DNA from: Clostridia bacterium
GTDB taxonomy: Bacteria; Bacillota_A; Clostridia; UMGS1810
Assembly: GCA_017437345.1 (NCBI GenBank)
Contig: JAFSBJ010000200.1
Coordinates: 1-10,862, forward strand
Direction: 5' to 3'
Length of the DNA: 10,862 bases
In this document: in pieces, positions 1 through 7,503 of the stretch
Layout of the letters: each line of letters opens with the position of its first letter
Position numbering within the stretch: position 1 is the stretch's first letter
Program-made: the position numbers and the translations under genes
Notes under the pieces: model-generated
Databases searched by the model: none
Told to the model about the DNA's origin: nothing
Seen by the model: only the letters and a program-made list of their open reading frames with translations

Positions 1-614
1 AGATGAAGACTCTTGATATTATTGTTAAAGCCGATGTTCAGGGCTCCGTTGAGGCTGTTCGTCAGTCCTTAGAGAGAATTGCAAACGAGGAAGTTAAGGT
101 TAATGTTATCCACGGAGCGGTTGGTGCTGTAACAGAATCCGATGTTATGCTTGCAAGTGCATCAAATGCGATTATTGTTGGATTTAATGTAAGACCAACT
201 CCCGGCGCTGTAATCTCTGCCGAGGATAACGATATTGATATCAGACTTTACAGAGTTATCTATGATGCTATTGAAGACATTGAGGCTGCTATGAAGGGTA
301 TGCTTGCACCTAAGTTCCGTGAAAGCGTTACAGGTCATATTGAAATCAGAACAACCTTTAAGGTTTCCGGCGTTGGAACAATCGGTGGTGCTTATGTAAC
401 CGACGGTAAGGTGACAAGAAACAGTAAGGTTCGAGTTGTTCGTGACGGCATTGTTATTCACGAAGGCGAGCTTGGCTCACTCAAAAGATTTAAAGACGAT
501 GTTAAGGAAGTTGCATCAGGCTATGAATGTGGTGTAAGCATTGATAAGTTCAACGACATTAAAGATGGAGATATTATCGAAGCTTATGTTATGGAACAGG
601 TTATGCCTGAGTAA
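1..614 (+). CDS. infB: Translation initiation factor IF-2, C-terminal part (5' truncated by window)
   Basis: IF-2 is the GTPase that places initiator fMet-tRNA on the 30S subunit and promotes subunit joining. Only the last ~203 residues are present; the GTPase domain lies upstream of the window. The visible part starts at domain 3 ([10 protein letters not shown], followed by [27 protein letters not shown]) and runs into the C-terminal beta-barrel that binds fMet-tRNA ([17 protein letters not shown], then [23 protein letters not shown] near the end). The ATG at position 3 has no ribosome binding site and falls inside the conserved domain 3 motif, so it is an internal methionine. The gene is followed 20 nt later by rbfA, the usual infB-rbfA order. 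Identification is by family recognition and is secure. Confidence 0.97.
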   Translation, partial: MKTLDIIVKADVQGSVEAVRQSLERIANEEVKVNVIHGAVGAVTESDVMLASASNAIIVGFNVRPTPGAVISAEDNDIDIRLYRVIYDAIEDIEAAMKGMLAPKFRESVTGHIEIRTTFKVSGVGTIGGAYVTDGKVTRNSKVRVVRDGIVIHEGELGSLKRFKDDVKEVASGYECGVSIDKFNDIKDGDIIEAYVMEQVMPE

Positions 615-634
615 CCGAAAATTAGGAGGTTAAT

Positions 635-976
635 ATGGGAGCATATAACAGAATAGACAGAATTTCTGAAGAGGTTAAAAAGGAATTAAGCTTTGTTATA
701 AGAGACTTAAAAGACCCAAGACTTAAAACAAATATGGTTTCCGTTGTTAATGTTTCAGTCACAAAAGATTTGCGCTTTGCCAAGGCTTATATAAGTGTCT
801 TGGGAGACGATAGTGCAAAAAAGGGTGCCATTGATGCTCTTAAAGGGGCGGCAGGCTTTATTCGAAAAGAAATAGGTCATAGAATTGACCTTAGATACAC
901 GCCTGAATTTAACTTCGTTTTAGATGATTCTATTGAATACGGCTCACATATAAGCGAGGTACTCAAAAATCTGTAA
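635..976 (+). CDS. rbfA: 30S ribosome-binding factor A
   Basis: RbfA binds the 30S subunit near the 5' end of 16S rRNA and assists late maturation and cold adaptation. The 113-residue product has the family's usual length (about 110-130) and its single KH-like domain. Visible family marks are an N-terminal helix rich in basic and acidic residues (RIDRISEEVKKELS), DPRL near residue 27, TKDLRFAKAYISVLG at 43-57, the kinked-helix AxG-type motif (A72-A73-G74) before FIRKEIGHRI, and the terminal RYTPEFNFVLDDSIEYG. The start is fixed by AGGAGGT at 624-630, 4 nt upstream of the ATG. It lies between infB and a DHH phosphoesterase, the expected context. Confidence 0.96.
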   Translation: MGAYNRIDRISEEVKKELSFVIRDLKDPRLKTNMVSVVNVSVTKDLRFAKAYISVLGDDSAKKGAIDALKGAAGFIRKEIGHRIDLRYTPEFNFVLDDSIEYGSHISEVLKNL

Positions 977-989
977 GCGAGGGGATTTT

Positions 990-1943
990 ATGTTTAAGAA
1001 ACTTAAAAAGATGATTGGAAAAGCAAATAAAATTGCTGTTTTCACTCATGAAAACCCTGACGGTGATGCCCTTGGAAGCTCATATGCTTTTGCCTTAGGC
1101 CTTATTGCCTTAGGGAAACAAGCAAATGTCTTTCTTGGGGACTTTAAAAAGGATACAAAAGAATACAGAGAAATCTGCGGAAAAGATATGATGAGCGATA
1201 TTTCCCCGGAGGAGTGCGATTTGCTTGTTGCTCTTGATTGTGCTGACTTTAATCGCGTTTCTTTGGGCGGAGCGGAGTTTAAAGGGAAAACCGTGGCTAT
1301 TGACCACCATATAACCCATAAGCCATACGCAGAGGAAACAATCGTTGTTGATGCTCCTGCGACAGGGGAGATTGTCTTTGATACCCTGAAAGCATTAAAG
1401 GTAAAGATAACTCCTGAAATTGCAAGTAATATCTATATTGCAATCGCCTGCGATACGGGGAATTTCAAGTACTCATCAGTAACTCCTAAAACTCATCGCA
1501 TAGTTGCTGACCTTATTGAAAGCGGGGCGGATTTTGCCAAAATTTCAAGAGAAGTTTTTTATAAACTTACTAAGGAATATCTTGATTTATATGAAACGGC
1601 TCTTACTCGTCTCGAATTTTTCTCAGAAGGGAAAGGATGCATAATGTACCTTTGCGATGAGGATTTTGAAAAGGCGAAAATTGACGAAAACGGAGCAGGA
1701 GATATTGTGACCCTTCCCACTAAAATTGTGGGAGTTGAGGTTGGAGCGTATATCCGAAAAAGAGGAGATGGCTTTAAGGTAAGTCTTCGGTCCAACGAAT
1801 TTATTGATGTTTCAAAAATCGCCGAAGGCTATGGCGGTGGAGGACACATAAGAGCGGCAGGTTTTTCTTCCGAACTCTCTATTGATGAACTTAAAGCTTC
1901 CGTTAAGAAAAGCCTTGAAGAGGCTCTTTTAAAGGTGATGTAA
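990..1943 (+). CDS. nrnA: DHH/DHHA1 phosphoesterase, NrnA-type oligoribonuclease / pAp phosphatase
   Basis: The product belongs to the NrnA (YtqI) group of DHH phosphoesterases. These degrade very short RNAs and, in characterised members, dephosphorylate 3'-phosphoadenosine 5'-phosphate. The 317-residue length fits. The metal-binding motifs are present in order: H20-x3-D24-G-D26-ALGS, an Asp in VALDCAD near 82-85, the D105-H106-H107 triad, and D155 in ACDTGNF. The C-terminal DHHA1 substrate-binding domain shows the glycine-rich G282-G285-H286 motif. A GCGAGGGG stretch at 978-984 supports the ATG, 13 nt after rbfA. Its last codon touches the truB start. Placement between rbfA and truB is the standard Firmicutes arrangement. 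NrnA activity is inferred from family; substrate preference cannot be read from sequence. Confidence 0.93.
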   Translation: MFKKLKKMIGKANKIAVFTHENPDGDALGSSYAFALGLIALGKQANVFLGDFKKDTKEYREICGKDMMSDISPEECDLLVALDCADFNRVSLGGAEFKGKTVAIDHHITHKPYAEETIVVDAPATGEIVFDTLKALKVKITPEIASNIYIAIACDTGNFKYSSVTPKTHRIVADLIESGADFAKISREVFYKLTKEYLDLYETALTRLEFFSEGKGCIMYLCDEDFEKAKIDENGAGDIVTLPTKIVGVEVGAYIRKRGDGFKVSLRSNEFIDVSKIAEGYGGGGHIRAAGFSSELSIDELKASVKKSLEEALLKVM

Positions 1944-2831
1944 ATGGACGGAATTATAAATGTTAACAAGCCTCTTGGAATAACATCTCATGATGTTGTT
2001 TATAGACTGAGAAAAATTCTTGGTATTAAAAAAATCGGTCATACGGGGACACTTGACCCTGATGCCGAGGGCGTTTTGCCAATGTGTATCGGCAGGGGGA
2101 CAAAGCTTGCCGAGGAGCTTACAGCCAAGGAAAAGCAGTATCTTGCTGAGCTTACATTAGGGATTGTTACCGATACTCAGGATATAAGCGGAGAGGTTTT
2201 GGAAAGACAAGATGTTTCTCTGAATGAAGAGAAAATAAAAGAGGCAATTATGTCCTTTGTTGGGGATATAGAGCAGGTTCCACCTATGTATTCCGCAGTT
2301 AAAGTGGACGGTAAAAAGCTTTATGAACTTGCAAGAGAGGGCAAAACGGTTGAGCTTGCCCCAAGACCCGTAACGATTTTTGCAATTGATATTCAAAGCG
2401 TTGATTTGAGGGAAAACAAAGTCACCTTTTTGGTTGACTGTTCAAAGGGGACATACATAAGAACCCTTTGCCACGATATAGGTAAAAAGCTTGGCTGTGG
2501 CGGAGTTATGTCTGCCCTTAAAAGAACTCGCTCAGGGGATTTTAAAATTGAAAATGCCTTTACCTTAGAAGAAGTAGAGGAAAAGGCGAAGAATAACGAT
2601 TTTTCATTTTTAATTGGTATTGATGTGGTTTTATCCCATTATGATAAAGTTGTTTTAGCCGACAGAAACGCTAGAAGACTTTGCAATGGGATAGAAGTAA
2701 AGCTAAACGGAATAGAAGATGAAAAAATCTTCAGGGTGTACGATGAACAAGGAAAATTCCTTGCTCTTTGCACCATTTTCGGCGGAAAGGTAAAAGTGCT
2801 GCGCGCTTTTTACGGGGAGGCTCCTAAATGA
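1944..2831 (+). CDS. truB: tRNA pseudouridine(55) synthase TruB
   Basis: TruB converts U55 in the T-arm of tRNAs to pseudouridine and also acts as a tRNA folding chaperone. The 295-residue protein opens with GIINVNKPLGITSHDVV, typical of the family, and carries the catalytic motif GHTGTLDPDAEGVLP with the nucleophile at D38. Further marks are PPMYSAVKVDGKKLYELAREG from about residue 113 and CSKGTYIRTLCHDIGKKLGCGG from about 166. The last ~65 residues form the PUA-like C-terminal domain (VVLADRNARRLCNG). The ATG directly follows the nrnA stop codon with no gap, and the ribosome binding site (AAGGTG, 1932-1937) lies inside the nrnA end, so the two are probably translationally coupled. The stop overlaps the ribF start. 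Confidence 0.97.
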   Translation: MDGIINVNKPLGITSHDVVYRLRKILGIKKIGHTGTLDPDAEGVLPMCIGRGTKLAEELTAKEKQYLAELTLGIVTDTQDISGEVLERQDVSLNEEKIKEAIMSFVGDIEQVPPMYSAVKVDGKKLYELAREGKTVELAPRPVTIFAIDIQSVDLRENKVTFLVDCSKGTYIRTLCHDIGKKLGCGGVMSALKRTRSGDFKIENAFTLEEVEEKAKNNDFSFLIGIDVVLSHYDKVVLADRNARRLCNGIEVKLNGIEDEKIFRVYDEQGKFLALCTIFGGKVKVLRAFYGEAPK

Positions 2832-3736
2832 GAAAAATTTTCGGTTCAGAGAATTTGAAAATTGAAAACAGTTCAGTGGCATTAGGCAATTTTGATGCAA
2901 TCCATAAAGGACATATTGCGATAATTTCCGATATGCTGAGTTTTTCCAGGGAACACGAACTTTTGCCCGTTGTTTATATGTTTAAGGATAGCCCCAATAA
3001 AGGAGAACTAGGCATAAACTCTTTGGAGAAACGCCTCGAAATCCTTGAAAAAATGGGCGTCGAGGTTGCCGTTATTGAGGAGTTTAACAATGTTAAAAAT
3101 ATCCCCTATGATGAATTCATAGAGGAATACGTTAAAAACCGTATGGACGCAAAAGCCGTTTTTGTCGGCTTTAATTATCGTTTTGGCAAAGGGGCTCAAG
3201 GAGATGCAAAAAGACTTGAAGAACTTTGCAAAAAGGATAATATTGATGTATTCATAAAGGACTGCATTAAAATTGACGGAGTTACAGTTTCAAGCTCAAA
3301 GATAAAAGAATTTATCACAGAGGGAGAAATGGAAACGGCGAAGGAGTTTATGACTCGTGGTTTTTCTATTAGAGGAACTGTTATAAAAGGTAAACAACTC
3401 GGAAGAACCATCGGCTTTCCCACAGCAAACATTGAATATCCGGCTGGAGCTATCCTTCCAAAAGAGGGAGTATACATAACTCTTTGCAAAATCGGAGAAA
3501 ATAAGTATTGTTCTATTACTAATGTAGGAGAAAAACCTACTGTTTCCGATGAAAGAAAGAACATCGAAACTGCAATAGGAGATTTTGATGCCGATATCTA
3601 TGGAGAGCAGATTGAAATAGAATTTTTTAGTAGAATAAGAGATATAAGCAAATTCGAAAGCCTTGATAAGTTGAAGGAACAACTTTCCGAGGATATGAAT
3701 ATGGCAAAAAGCTTTTTTGATGCAGTAAAAGAATAA
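2828..3736 (+). CDS. ribF: Bifunctional riboflavin kinase / FMN adenylyltransferase
   Basis: RibF phosphorylates riboflavin to FMN and adenylates FMN to FAD. The 302-residue length matches bifunctional bacterial RibF. The N-terminal FAD synthetase domain has the nucleotidyltransferase motif GNFDAIHKGH (residues 20-29; an Ala where Gly is more common) and the later SSSKIKEFITEGEM segment, which matches the family's S-S-T-x-I-R motif. The C-terminal riboflavin kinase domain begins near residue 170 and shows GRTIGFPTANIEYP with the P198-T199-A200-N201 signature, then GVY and ITNVGEKPTV. The start is fixed by GGGGAGG (2814-2820) and a 4-nt ATGA overlap with truB, implying translational coupling. 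It ends this compact gene cluster; no terminator is seen after it, so some read-through into rpsO is possible. Confidence 0.96.
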   Translation: MRKIFGSENLKIENSSVALGNFDAIHKGHIAIISDMLSFSREHELLPVVYMFKDSPNKGELGINSLEKRLEILEKMGVEVAVIEEFNNVKNIPYDEFIEEYVKNRMDAKAVFVGFNYRFGKGAQGDAKRLEELCKKDNIDVFIKDCIKIDGVTVSSSKIKEFITEGEMETAKEFMTRGFSIRGTVIKGKQLGRTIGFPTANIEYPAGAILPKEGVYITLCKIGENKYCSITNVGEKPTVSDERKNIETAIGDFDADIYGEQIEIEFFSRIRDISKFESLDKLKEQLSEDMNMAKSFFDAVKE

Positions 3737-3771
3737 TATTGATTTATTAAGGAATAATTTAGCAAAAACAG

Positions 3772-3800
3772 TTGACATCTTGGAAAAGATGTGTTATTAT
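3772..3800 (+). promoter_or_regulatory. Sigma-A promoter of rpsO
   Basis: TTGACA at 3772-3777 (perfect -35) is separated by exactly 17 nt from TATTAT at 3795-3800 (-10, one mismatch to TATAAT). Transcription would begin near 3806-3808, giving a leader of about 88 nt before rpsO. It gives rpsO-pnp transcription independent of the infB-ribF cluster. Confidence 0.85.
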
Positions 3801-3815
3801 TAGAAGGCTGTATAA

Positions 3816-3867
3816 CCTAAGGCTTGGTATGGGGGAATAGAACTCCGCCTCACACTATGCTTTAAGG
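3816..3867 (+). promoter_or_regulatory. Structured rpsO leader, putative S15 autoregulatory element
   Basis: The RNA between the rpsO promoter and its ribosome binding site can fold into one long imperfect hairpin. The outer helix pairs CCUAAGGC (3816-3823) with GCUUUAAGG (3859-3867), giving 8 pairs with a bulged A and one G-U. The stem continues inward through UUGGUAUGGGG against the CGCCUCACACUAU side with a few mismatches and G-U pairs, closing on an A-rich loop around 3836-3843. The ribosome binding site (UGGAGGU, 3881-3887) lies just 3' of it. Ribosomal protein S15 is known to bind structured rpsO leaders and repress its own synthesis in several bacterial groups; that this hairpin does so is inference from position and structure. 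Confidence 0.55.
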
Positions 3868-3894
3868 GGATAAAAATTTTTGGAGGTATAAAAA

Positions 3895-4158
3895 ATGTTA
3901 AAAGAAAGAAAGCAAGAAATTATCAAGCAGTTTGCAACTCACGAAGGCGACACAGGTTCTCCTGAGGTTCAGATTGCAATCCTTACTGAAAGAATCAATG
4001 AACTTAATGAACATCTTAAAGTTCATAAGAAGGATCATCATTCCCGCCGCGGTCTTTTAAAGATGGTTGGTGTTAGAAGAAACTTCTTAGCTTACTTACA
4101 GAAGAACGATATCGAAAGATACCGTGCTATTGTAAATGCACTTGGTTTAAGACACTAA
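3895..4158 (+). CDS. rpsO: 30S ribosomal protein S15
   Basis: S15 is a primary binder of the central domain of 16S rRNA and contributes to an inter-subunit bridge. The 87-residue product is all-helical in pattern and close to the usual 88-89 residues. Hallmarks are the N-terminal [29 protein letters not shown] and the highly conserved [29 protein letters not shown] stretch, ending in ALGLRH. The ribosome binding site TGGAGGT (3881-3887) lies 7 nt upstream of the ATG. It has its own promoter and leader structure and precedes pnp, the rpsO-pnp pairing conserved across most bacteria. Confidence 0.98.
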   Translation: MLKERKQEIIKQFATHEGDTGSPEVQIAILTERINELNEHLKVHKKDHHSRRGLLKMVGVRRNFLAYLQKNDIERYRAIVNALGLRH

Positions 4159-4170
4159 AAAATAAATAAG

Positions 4171-4202
4171 GGTAAGTCTTTGCCGTATGGCAAGGACTTG
4201 CT
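4171..4202 (+). terminator. rpsO downstream stem-loop, probable leaky terminator or processing/stability hairpin
   Basis: An 11-pair stem (AAGTC-T-TTGCC against GGCAA-G-GACTT, 4174-4184 with 4189-4199, one U-G pair) closes a GTAT tetraloop and can extend outward through G-U and G-C pairs to 4171/4202. What follows (TTGCTATT) is a poor U-tract, so full termination seems unlikely. I see no convincing promoter for pnp, so pnp expression probably needs read-through. The hairpin may instead protect the 3' end of processed rpsO mRNA. Confidence 0.6.
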
Positions 4203-4234
4203 TGCTATTAAAATAAAAATTTGGGGTTTGTTAT

Positions 4235-4287
4235 TTAGCAGTTAGAAATACTCTTTTATGAGGCAAAAGACTATTTCTAAGTGCTAA
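4235..4287 (+). promoter_or_regulatory. pnp 5' leader long hairpin, putative RNase III / PNPase autoregulatory site
   Basis: The arms are TTAGCA-G-TTAGAAATA-C-TCTTTT (4235-4257) and AAAAGA-C-TATTTCTAA-G-TGCTAA (4265-4287). They pair at 21 of 23 positions, all Watson-Crick; the two exceptions are symmetrical single mismatches (G opposite G, C opposite C). The loop is ATGAGGC. The pnp ribosome binding site starts 17 nt later. In E. coli a comparable double-stranded pnp leader is cut by RNase III and then eroded by PNPase, which destabilises pnp mRNA. Equivalent function here is inferred from position and duplex length. No T-run follows the stem, so it is not an intrinsic terminator. Confidence 0.65.
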
Positions 4288-4315
4288 GCGGCAGACCCGA
4301 ACATAGGAGGAAAAT

Positions 4316-6403
4316 ATGTTTAATTTTAAAACTTTTGAAACAGAAGTTGCGGGCAGAAAGCTTGTTATCGAAAACGGTAAGATGGCTGGCCTTGCAAATG
4401 GTGCTGTTATGGTAAGATACGGCGATACTGCTGTTATGGTTGCCGCAACTGCATCTCCAAAGCCAAGAGACGGGATTGATTTCTTCCCTCTTAGCATTGA
4501 CTATGAAGAAAAGATGTATGCTGTTGGTAAAATCCCAGGAAGCTTTATGAAGAGAGAAGGCAAGCCTTCTGAAAACTCTATCTTAACAGCTAGAGTTATC
4601 GACAGACCAATGCGTCCTTTATTCCCAAAGGATTTAAGAAACGATGTTTCTATCGTTGCAACAGTTATGTCAGTTGAGCAGGATAATGCTCCTGAATTCT
4701 GTGCTATGATTGGTGCGTCTGCGGCTGTATCAATTTCTGATATTCCATTTAACGGCCCAATCGCTGCTGTTTATGTTGGCTTGGTTGACGGCGAATTTGT
4801 TATCAACCCAACTCTTGAGCAGAGAGAGAAGAGCGACCTTAACTTAACAGTTGCAGGTAGCGCAGCTAAGGTTGTTATGATTGAAGCAGGAGCTAACGAA
4901 GTTCCTGAAGATGTTATGTATGACGCAATTATGTTTGCTCATGAAGAAATCAAGAAAATTGTTGCTTTCATTAAGACAATTCAGGATGAAATTGGCAAGC
5001 CTAAGTTTGAATATGAGCATATAACAGTTGACGAAGTTCTCTTTAACGATATTAAGGAATATGCTGAAGATATGGTTAAAGAAGCTATGGATACAGACGA
5101 TAAAACTGTTCGTGATGACAGACTTAAAGTTGTTTATGAAAAGGTTTATGAATACTTTGAAGAAAAGTATCCGGTTGATGAATATCAGGGACAGATTGAC
5201 GAAGCTTTATATAAGCTCCAGAAGACTGTTGTTAGAAGATGGCTCTTAGATGAAGGTAAGCGTGTTGACGGCAGAACAATTGATCAGCTCCGTCCGCTTG
5301 CAGCAGAAGTTGGTCTCTTTAACAGAACACACGGTAGCGGTATGTTTACAAGAGGTCAGACACAGGTATTAACTGTTGCAACTCTCGGTCCTATCGGCGA
5401 TGCACAGATAATCGACGGTCTTGACACAGAAGAATACAGAAGATATATTCATCACTATAACTTCCCATCTTACAGCGTTGGGGAAACTAAGCCATCCCGT
5501 GGCCCGGGTAGAAGAGAAATCGGACACGGTGCACTTGCAGAAAGAGCGTTAGTTCCCGTTATCCCAAGCGAAGAAGAATTCCCGTATGCAATAAGACTTG
5601 TTTCTGAGGTTTTAAGCTCTAACGGTTCAACTTCTCAGGGAAGTATCTGCGGTAGTACACTTGCTCTTATGGATGCAGGTGTTCCGATTAAGGCCCCTGT
5701 TGCCGGCATCTCAGTTGGTCTTGTAACAGAAGGGGAAAGATTTATAACAATGCTTGACATTCAGGGTGTTGAAGACTTCTTTGGCGATATGGACTTTAAG
5801 GTTGCAGGTACTAAAAAGGGTATTACAGCAATCCAGATGGACCTTAAAATTGACGGCTTAACACCTGAAATTATTAAGCAGGCTTTAACTCAGACAAGAG
5901 ATGCAAGATACTATATCTTAGACGAAGTTATGCTCAAAGCAATTGCGGCGCCAAGAGAAGAACTTTCTCAGTATGCTCCAAAGATTATCAATATAACAAT
6001 TCCTGTTGACAAAATCCGTGATGTTATCGGCAGTGGCGGTAAGGTTATCCAGAAGATTATTGCTGACACAGGCGCAAAAATTGACATCGAAGATGATGGA
6101 AGAGTATTTATCGCTGCGGTTAACCCAGCAATGGGAGAGCTTGCACTTAAGACAATCGAAGGCATTGTTAAAGAACCGGAGGTTGGGGAAATTTACGAAG
6201 GCACAGTTGTAAGAATTATGGAATTCGGTGCATTTGTTGAAATTCTTCCTGGAAAAGACGGTCTTATACACATCTCAAAGCTTGACAACAAGAGAGTTGA
6301 AAAGGTTGAAGATGTTGTTAAGGTTGGCGATACAGTTACAGTTCAGGTTATCGAAATCGATAAGCAGAACAGAATCAATCTTAAAAGAATTATAGAAGAC
6401 TAA
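4316..6403 (+). CDS. pnp: Polynucleotide phosphorylase (polyribonucleotide nucleotidyltransferase)
   Basis: PNPase degrades RNA 3' to 5' by phosphorolysis, yielding nucleoside diphosphates, and works as a homotrimer in mRNA turnover. The 695-residue protein has the full domain series: first RNase PH domain (about 1-215), helical linker (about 240-320), second RNase PH domain (about 325-545), KH domain with the GSGG loop near residue 571, and S1 domain from about 624 ([19 protein letters not shown]). Phosphate-site residues appear in [10 protein letters not shown] near 433-442. The [13 protein letters not shown] segment holds D487, D493 and K495, which correspond to the E. coli catalytic residues D486, D492 and K494. 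AGGAGG (4305-4310) sits 5 nt before the ATG. It is preceded by a long leader hairpin and followed by a strong terminator. Confidence 0.98.
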   Translation: MFNFKTFETEVAGRKLVIENGKMAGLANGAVMVRYGDTAVMVAATASPKPRDGIDFFPLSIDYEEKMYAVGKIPGSFMKREGKPSENSILTARVIDRPMRPLFPKDLRNDVSIVATVMSVEQDNAPEFCAMIGASAAVSISDIPFNGPIAAVYVGLVDGEFVINPTLEQREKSDLNLTVAGSAAKVVMIEAGANEVPEDVMYDAIMFAHEEIKKIVAFIKTIQDEIGKPKFEYEHITVDEVLFNDIKEYAEDMVKEAMDTDDKTVRDDRLKVVYEKVYEYFEEKYPVDEYQGQIDEALYKLQKTVVRRWLLDEGKRVDGRTIDQLRPLAAEVGLFNRTHGSGMFTRGQTQVLTVATLGPIGDAQIIDGLDTEEYRRYIHHYNFPSYSVGETKPSRGPGRREIGHGALAERALVPVIPSEEEFPYAIRLVSEVLSSNGSTSQGSICGSTLALMDAGVPIKAPVAGISVGLVTEGERFITMLDIQGVEDFFGDMDFKVAGTKKGITAIQMDLKIDGLTPEIIKQALTQTRDARYYILDEVMLKAIAAPREELSQYAPKIINITIPVDKIRDVIGSGGKVIQKIIADTGAKIDIEDDGRVFIAAVNPAMGELALKTIEGIVKEPEVGEIYEGTVVRIMEFGAFVEILPGKDGLIHISKLDNKRVEKVEDVVKVGDTVTVQVIEIDKQNRINLKRIIED

Positions 6404-6443
6404 AAAATAAACCACCAATCGATTGCGATTGGTGGTTTATTTT
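6404..6443. terminator. Bidirectional intrinsic terminator between pnp and the convergent AraC gene
   Basis: A 13-pair core stem (AAACCACCAATCG against CGATTGGTGGTTT, 6409-6421 with 6426-6438) closes an ATTG loop and extends through five further A-T pairs to 6404/6443. On the plus strand it is followed by a T-rich run (TTTATTTTATATTT); the A-rich 5' flank (AAAAAATAAA) serves as the U-tract for minus-strand transcripts. It begins at the pnp stop codon and ends 4 nt before the AraC stop codon, so one element can serve both convergent genes. Confidence 0.92.
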
Positions 6444-6447
6444 ATAT

Positions 6448-7350
6448 TTAAAGCTCGGAAGAACGGAATGCCTTTGGATTATATCCTGTGAGCTTTTTGA
6501 ATGTCAGGTTAAAATGAGTAAGTGAGTTAAACCCACACATAACAGAAATCTGCGAAAGGGATAGATTTGGCTTTGCCATATATCTTTTTGCAGCTTTTAT
6601 TTTGAGCTCGTTTATAAGGTCGTTTGTGGTAAGGTCAAGGGCATTTTTTAAAATACGATTAAGCTGCCTTGAACTGATGCAAACATAATTTGCAACATCG
6701 CTTACCGAGATAGAAGAAGAAATGTTGTCGGTTATGTACTGGATTGCAAGACGGATACGGGAGTCATCTGAAACAATACTTACCTTTGATGGGGAAGTTG
6801 TGGCGATGAGTTCGGTTTTAAAAGTCTTGATGTTTTCAAAAATTTCAAATAATGCGTTGGATAAAATACTGTTTATTCTGTTATAATAATCAGTTTTTTC
6901 TTCATAGGCTAAAGAAATGCTCTGCATAATACTGTCACAAATGAAAGGGAAAGCAGGAATTTCATAATATAATTCATCCTGAGAGGACATAAGGGAAAGC
7001 TTTGCCGGAAAAACAAAGGAAAACCCTAACGTAAATGCCATATAGTCATCAGAATATTCTATAAGGTTATGCGAAGATGAAGGCGCCAGAATATAGATGT
7101 TATCAGGCGAACACTCTATAACCTTGTTATTTATGCAATATTTTGCCGTTCCGGAAAGTGGAATAAAAAGCTCGTAAAAAGAGTGTTTGTGTACAGATAT
7201 TGATAAGGAATTAGGACTTAAAAAAGATACAATTCTTGAAAAGAAGATATCAAGCTCAAAATATGAATTTTTAAGCTGAGGTTTGATGTGATTAAAAGTG
7301 TTAACAGCCTTTTCAAAATCCATTGAACTATTTTTAAAAAAAGTGCTCAT
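6448..7350 (-). CDS. AraC-family transcriptional regulator
   Basis: This is a 300-residue DNA-binding regulator with the classic AraC/XylS layout. The N-terminal half is a cupin-like sensing domain; HKHSFYELFIPLSG (54-67) matches the usual His-x-His...Glu strand of sugar-responsive members, and a further His lies at 94. The C-terminal ~90 residues carry two helix-turn-helix units: ISVSDVANYVCISSRQLNRILK (214-235) and LSQISVMCGFNSLTHFNLTFKK (265-286), ending in TGYNPKAFR. The ATG is supported by GGAGGG on the minus strand (7360-7365), 9 nt upstream. It is transcribed divergently from two secreted-protein genes, which makes them its most likely targets. The effector is unknown; a carbohydrate is a guess from the cupin domain. 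Its own promoter is near-perfect. Confidence 0.93.
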   Translation of the reverse strand: MSTFFKNSSMDFEKAVNTFNHIKPQLKNSYFELDIFFSRIVSFLSPNSLSISVHKHSFYELFIPLSGTAKYCINNKVIECSPDNIYILAPSSSHNLIEYSDDYMAFTLGFSFVFPAKLSLMSSQDELYYEIPAFPFICDSIMQSISLAYEEKTDYYNRINSILSNALFEIFENIKTFKTELIATTSPSKVSIVSDDSRIRLAIQYITDNISSSISVSDVANYVCISSRQLNRILKNALDLTTNDLINELKIKAAKRYMAKPNLSLSQISVMCGFNSLTHFNLTFKKLTGYNPKAFRSSEL

Positions 7351-7388
7351 TTCAATTTTCCCTCCAATCTTGCGGAAATAATAGTTTT

Positions 7389-7417
7389 ATTATATATTAT
7401 GTCAGACAAAAAGTCAA
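7389..7417 (-). promoter_or_regulatory. Sigma-A promoter of the AraC-family gene
   Basis: Read on the minus strand, TTGACT (7417-7412) is followed after exactly 17 nt by TATAAT (7394-7389), a perfect -10. Transcription should start near 7382, giving a leader of about 32 nt before the ATG at 7350. Such a strong promoter suggests the regulator is made without needing activation. Confidence 0.85.
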
Positions 7418-7441
7418 GGGTGAGAAGTCCTAAAAATTAAA

Positions 7442-7459
7442 AAATATTCTACAAATATT
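7442..7459. promoter_or_regulatory. Phased AAATATT direct repeat, candidate operator or UP element
   Basis: AAATATT occurs at 7442-7448 and again at 7453-7459, a spacing of 11 bp (one helical turn). It lies between the two divergent promoters, ending 1 nt before the plus-strand -35. AraC-family regulators often bind directly repeated half-sites next to the -35 of activated promoters. The repeat is AT-only and could arise by chance or act as an UP element; evidence is positional. Confidence 0.3.
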
Positions 7460-7460
7460 G

Positions 7461-7489
7461 TTGCTTTTTTTGATAGTTTATGGTAGAAT
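7461..7489 (+). promoter_or_regulatory. Promoter of the secreted-protein genes, with extended -10
   Basis: TTGCTT (7461-7466) lies 17 nt before TAGAAT (7484-7489), and a TGG directly before the -10 (7481-7483) forms an extended -10 (TGn). Start would be near 7496, giving a leader of about 122 nt. The -35 is imperfect, which suits activation by the divergently encoded AraC protein. Confidence 0.7.
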
Positions 7490-7503
7490 AGAAGCATGAT
7501 AAT

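Noticed and set aside
3..614. ATG at position 3 as a genuine start of a 203-residue protein
   Set aside because: It lies inside a conserved IF-2 domain 3 motif, has no visible ribosome binding site, and the frame is open to the window edge; it is an internal methionine of truncated infB.
3296..3778. 160-codon minus-strand open frame over ribF
   Set aside because: It runs antisense to a strongly conserved gene, is rich in Phe, Ser and Ile as expected from the reverse of AT-rich coding DNA, and matches no family I know.
4235..4287. Inverted repeat as a miniature transposable element
   Set aside because: No target-site duplication is evident, the loop is only 7 nt, and the position just upstream of the pnp ribosome binding site fits an RNA hairpin better.
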